Positions 61,445 to 64,000 of a DNA stretch of 64,000 nucleotides are shown here, piece by piece. The position numbers were made by a program, and so were the translations under genes. How positions within the stretch are numbered: position 1 is the stretch's first letter; each line of letters begins with the position of its first letter. Origin of the DNA: Nocardia xishanensis NBRC 101358 (GTDB lineage Bacteria > Actinomycetota > Actinomycetes > Mycobacteriales > Mycobacteriaceae); assembly GCF_001613365.1 (NCBI RefSeq), contig NZ_BDCF01000025.1:36998-100997 (forward strand), read 5' to 3'. Under the pieces are notes generated by a model that saw only the letters and a list, made by a program, of their open reading frames with translations, was not told the origin of the DNA and made no database searches.

Positions 61445-61831
61445 GTGATCCCCATGCGTCGTTGCTGCCGACCCGGCTGCAAGAATCCGGCCGTCGCGAC
61501 GCTCACGTATGTCTACTCCGACTCCACCGCGGTGGTCGGTCCGCTCGCGACGGTGGCCGAGCCCCACTCGTGGGACCTATGTGAAACTCACGCGTCCCGG
61601 ATCACCGCGCCGAAGGGGTGGGAACTGGTTCGCCACGAAGGCGGCTTCTCCACGACGCCGGACGACGACGATCTCACCGCGCTGGCCGAAGCCGTCCGCG
61701 AGGCCGGTCTGCGTCGGCGTCCCCCCGAACCCGAGCAGCGCGGCTATCGCGACTACGCGCCTGCGCCGCAGCGCACCCCCCGCACTGGCAGGCGCGGGCA
61801 TCTGCGCGTGCTGCCCGATCCGCCGAACTGA
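61445..61831 (+). CDS. DUF3499 zinc-ribbon-like protein (Rv3258c-like)
   Basis: A 128-residue protein of unknown function. The start RRCCRPGCKNPAVATLTY and the later WDLCETHASR give a CxxxC...CxxH metal site; a polar Pro/Arg-rich tail follows. Position matches Rv3258c between whiB2/Rv3259 and pmmA. GTG 61445 follows TACTCT (last T eight bases upstream), so it may be leaderless; ATG 61454 is the alternative. Confidence 0.88.
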   Translation: MIPMRRCCRPGCKNPAVATLTYVYSDSTAVVGPLATVAEPHSWDLCETHASRITAPKGWELVRHEGGFSTTPDDDDLTALAEAVREAGLRRRPPEPEQRGYRDYAPAPQRTPRTGRRGHLRVLPDPPN

Positions 61832-62076
61832 ACCGGCCTCGGGCGCCGCGCCGCCGAGTCGAGCCTTGGGCACGGCCGGTTCCGAGTTCCCGACACGTCC
61901 TCGATCGGGCGGCCGTCCCGCCCGGCGTACAGAACGAAACCGTTTGTCCGCGGCGAGGATCCGAACCGTGATCGGCCGTCGCGTCCAGCGCGCCGTACCG
62001 AGCCCACGCGCGGAAATCGGGCCCATGGGTAGGGAGCGGTCCCGCGGTCGCGCAGGGGCACACTAGGGTAGGGGCC

Positions 62077-63453
62077 ATGACAGTCGCCCGCTCTGCCGAA
62101 TTCGTGAACGCGGTGATCAAGGCCTACGACGTTCGCGGTGTGGTCGGTGAACAGATCGACGCGCAATTCGTCAGGGACGTGGGCGCTTCCTTCGCGAGGC
62201 TGATGCGCGACGAGGGCGCGAGCCGCGTGGTCATCGGCCACGACATGCGCGAGTCCTCCCCCGAGCTGGCCGCCGCCTTCGCCGACGGCGTGCTGGCGCA
62301 GGGCCTCGACGTGACGCACATCGGCCTCGCCTCCACCGACCAGCTGTACTTCGCCTCCGGCCATCTCGGCTGCCCCGGCGCCATGTTCACCGCGAGCCAC
62401 AACCCCGCCCGCTACAACGGCATCAAGCTGTGCCGCGCCAACGCGCTGCCGGTCGGCCAGGACACCGGCCTCGGCGCCATCAAGGACGAACTCGTCACCG
62501 GCGTCCTGGAATTCGACGGACCGCGCGGCAGCGCCACCGAGGTGGACCTGCTCGCCGATTACGCGAAGTTCCTGCGCGGGCTGGTGGACCTGGACAGCAT
62601 CCGCCCGCTCACCATCGCGGTGGACGCGGGCAACGGCATGGGCGGGCACACGGTGCCCGAGGTGCTCGGCACGCTGCCGCAGGTGACCGTCATCCCGCTC
62701 TACTTCGAGCTGGACGGCTGGTTCCCCAACCACGAGGCCAACCCGCTGGACCCGAAGAACCTGGTCGACCTCCAGCAGCTGGTGCGCAGCTCCGGCGCCG
62801 ACATCGGCCTCGCCTTCGACGGCGACGCCGACCGCTGCTTCGTGGTGGACGAGAACGGCGAGCCCGTCTCCCCCTCGGCCATCACCGCGCTGGTCGCCGA
62901 GCGCGAACTCGCCAAGGAACCTGGCGCGACCATCATCCACAACCTGATCACCTCGCGGGCGGTGCCCGAGCTGGTGCACGAGCTCGGCGGCACCCCGGTG
63001 CGCACCAGGGTCGGCCACTCGTTCATCAAGCAGCAGATGGCCGCCACCGGCGCGGTGTTCGGCGGCGAGCACTCCGCGCACTACTATTTCCGCGATTTCT
63101 GGGGCGCCGACTCCGGCATGCTCGCGGCGCTGCACGTGCTGGCCGCGCTCGGCGAGAAGGACCGGCCGATCTCCGAGCTGATGTCGTCGTACGAGACGTA
63201 TGCCGCCTCGGGCGAGATCAATTCGACGGTGGCCGACGCGAAGGCGCGGACGCTGGCGGTGGTCGAGGCATTCGAGGATCGCGCCAAGTCGGTGGACCGG
63301 CTCGACGGGGTGACCGTTCAGCTCGCCGACAACGCCTGGTTCAACCTGCGCGCCTCGAACACCGAGCCGTTGCTGCGGCTGAACGTCGAGGCCCGATCGC
63401 AGGAGGAAGTAGACGCACTCGTAACCGAGATTCTGACCATCGTCCGGTCCTGA
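62077..63453 (+). CDS. pmmA: Phosphomannomutase/phosphoglucomutase
   Basis: A 458-residue alpha-D-phosphohexomutase that makes mannose 1-phosphate for GDP-mannose and the mannosylated lipids. The phosphoserine is S107 (TASHNPARYNG), the metal loop DGDADR lies at 248-253 and GEHSAHYYF is the sugar-binding loop. The phosphate-binding RASNTEPLLRLN is near the end. Orthologue of Rv3257c (pmmA/manB). TAGGGT lies with its last T eight bases before ATG 62077; AGGGG would also serve as SD. Confidence 0.96.
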   Translation: MTVARSAEFVNAVIKAYDVRGVVGEQIDAQFVRDVGASFARLMRDEGASRVVIGHDMRESSPELAAAFADGVLAQGLDVTHIGLASTDQLYFASGHLGCPGAMFTASHNPARYNGIKLCRANALPVGQDTGLGAIKDELVTGVLEFDGPRGSATEVDLLADYAKFLRGLVDLDSIRPLTIAVDAGNGMGGHTVPEVLGTLPQVTVIPLYFELDGWFPNHEANPLDPKNLVDLQQLVRSSGADIGLAFDGDADRCFVVDENGEPVSPSAITALVAERELAKEPGATIIHNLITSRAVPELVHELGGTPVRTRVGHSFIKQQMAATGAVFGGEHSAHYYFRDFWGADSGMLAALHVLAALGEKDRPISELMSSYETYAASGEINSTVADAKARTLAVVEAFEDRAKSVDRLDGVTVQLADNAWFNLRASNTEPLLRLNVEARSQEEVDALVTEILTIVRS

Positions 63454-63571
63454 CTGGGATAGTGGAGATACGACGGAATGGAATCACACGCTCAGGATTC
63501 GACCGGGAAAGCAGACGATTCTGCTCGACGCGAGATCCCGGGCATCGTCCACTCCCGACTGGAATAGTGGA
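63438..63571. repeat. Imperfect 29-bp direct repeat around the pmmA stop
   Basis: 63438-63466 and 63543-63571 share 25 of 29 bases (CATCGTCC...GACTGG-ATAGTGGA) with 105-bp spacing. The first covers the pmmA stop codon; the second lies in the promoter region of the next gene. Confidence 0.65.
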
Positions 63572-63622
63572 AGCACAGTGGACGATCCGGACGCAGCGCG
63601 ATGAGGGGAGGTGGGACGCCCG

Positions 63623-64000
63623 ATGATCGCTGGAACACCGGTGCTCGACCTCGACGATGCCGCTTCGCTCGAGGCGGCGGATAGCGGCGGCGCCCTGCGC
63701 TCCGCCGCCTCCGGTGGCGCCCAGGTGCGCGCCACCGCGGCGGCCATCGGCGAACACGCGCTGGCCCGTCTCGCCGGACTGCGCCCGCGCAGCGTGGTGC
63801 TGGTCTCCGGTTCCGGCCGCGCCGCGCGCGCCGCGAGTCTGCTCGTCGCCGCGCTCGGCGACCGCGCTGGCCTGCCCGTGGTGCCCGCTTCCGCGCTGCC
63901 GCCCTGGGTGGGGCCGCTGGACGTGGTGCTCGTCGCGGGAGACGACGCGGGCGATCCCCGCCTGATCGACGCGGTGGACCGCGCGCTGCGCCGCGGCGCC
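63623..64000 (+). CDS. TobH-like/SIS-domain protein (Rv3256c-like), 3' end outside window
   Basis: The first 126 codons of a protein related to Rv3256c. Visible: DDAASLEAADSGGALRSAA at the N-terminus (in part), then VVLVSGSGRAARAASLLVAAL, a SIS-like nucleotide/sugar-phosphate loop, and LDVVLVAGDDAGD. In M. tuberculosis this gene lies between pmmA and the mannose-6-phosphate isomerase gene manA, so a mannose-metabolism role is probable. GGGGAGG lies 11 bases before ATG 63623. The reading frame is open to the window edge. Confidence 0.82.
   Translation, partial: MIAGTPVLDLDDAASLEAADSGGALRSAASGGAQVRATAAAIGEHALARLAGLRPRSVVLVSGSGRAARAASLLVAALGDRAGLPVVPASALPPWVGPLDVVLVAGDDAGDPRLIDAVDRALRRGA

Overview
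The window is high-GC chromosomal DNA from a mycolic-acid actinobacterium, most likely a Nocardia or a close relative such as Rhodococcus. The gene order follows, with few gaps, the Mycobacterium tuberculosis segment Rv3206c to Rv3262 (moeZ, rhlE, whiB1, pdtaS, sigH-rshA, aroA, rsgA, secA1, hpf, lpqB-mtrB-mtrA, tmk, sahH, rubA-rubB-alkB, pmmA, whiB2, fbiA-fbiB). Almost all of it is stable core chromosome. I see no rRNA, tRNA, CRISPR array, prophage or insertion sequence.

1-20 kb: moeZ (cut by the window edge), a DUF3152 membrane protein, a TetR regulator, small conserved proteins, a YceI/XRE divergent pair, RhlE with a repeat-rich tail, a phosphatase-acetyltransferase-endonuclease V run, a lipid-kinase-like gene, whiB1 with a CRP-type site, the PdtaS sensor kinase, a 24-codon ribosomal protein gene (bL37) and the sigH-anti-sigma operon. 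sigH and moeZ both carry SigH-type promoters with identical 18-nt spacers, and sigH has two credible starts (long and short isoforms).

20-29 kb: a SRAP/HMCES DNA-damage gene with a PafBC-like promoter, an aldehyde dehydrogenase, aroA-rsgA, then genes not expected from synteny: an AadA-like nucleotidyltransferase, a SnoaL-like protein, an EspR-like regulator and an AAA ATPase fused to a PD-(D/E)XK-type nuclease.

29-45 kb: secA1, then about 12.6 kb lying between secA1 and hpf, which are neighbours in M. tuberculosis. It holds a lipid module (WS/DGAT-like acyltransferase, DUF6912, ferredoxin reductase, two tandem DesA3-type desaturases), bluB, a thiolase with a palindromic operator, and a four-gene cluster of XRE regulator, EspR-like protein, ImmA/IrrE peptidase and multi-spanning membrane protein. 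That cluster is the best candidate here for a poorly described system.

45-64 kb: hpf, comF, the coupled mtrA-mtrB-lpqB operon, tmk, ahcY, two alkane hydroxylase genes with a TetR regulator and two rubredoxins, the F420 genes fbiA-fbiB with a Nudix gene, whiB2, two small conserved genes, phosphomannomutase and the start of a TobH-like gene. Between alkB and rubA lie two 77-bp tandem repeats, each encoding a 26-residue micro-ORF joined by ATGA overlaps to the next. This has the architecture of the mycobacterial MIRU elements.

Several genes seem leaderless (TANNNT 7-8 nt before the start codon), and four-nucleotide ATGA/GTGA overlaps couple many operon members. Gene names rest on recognised motifs and synteny recalled from memory; no database search was run.
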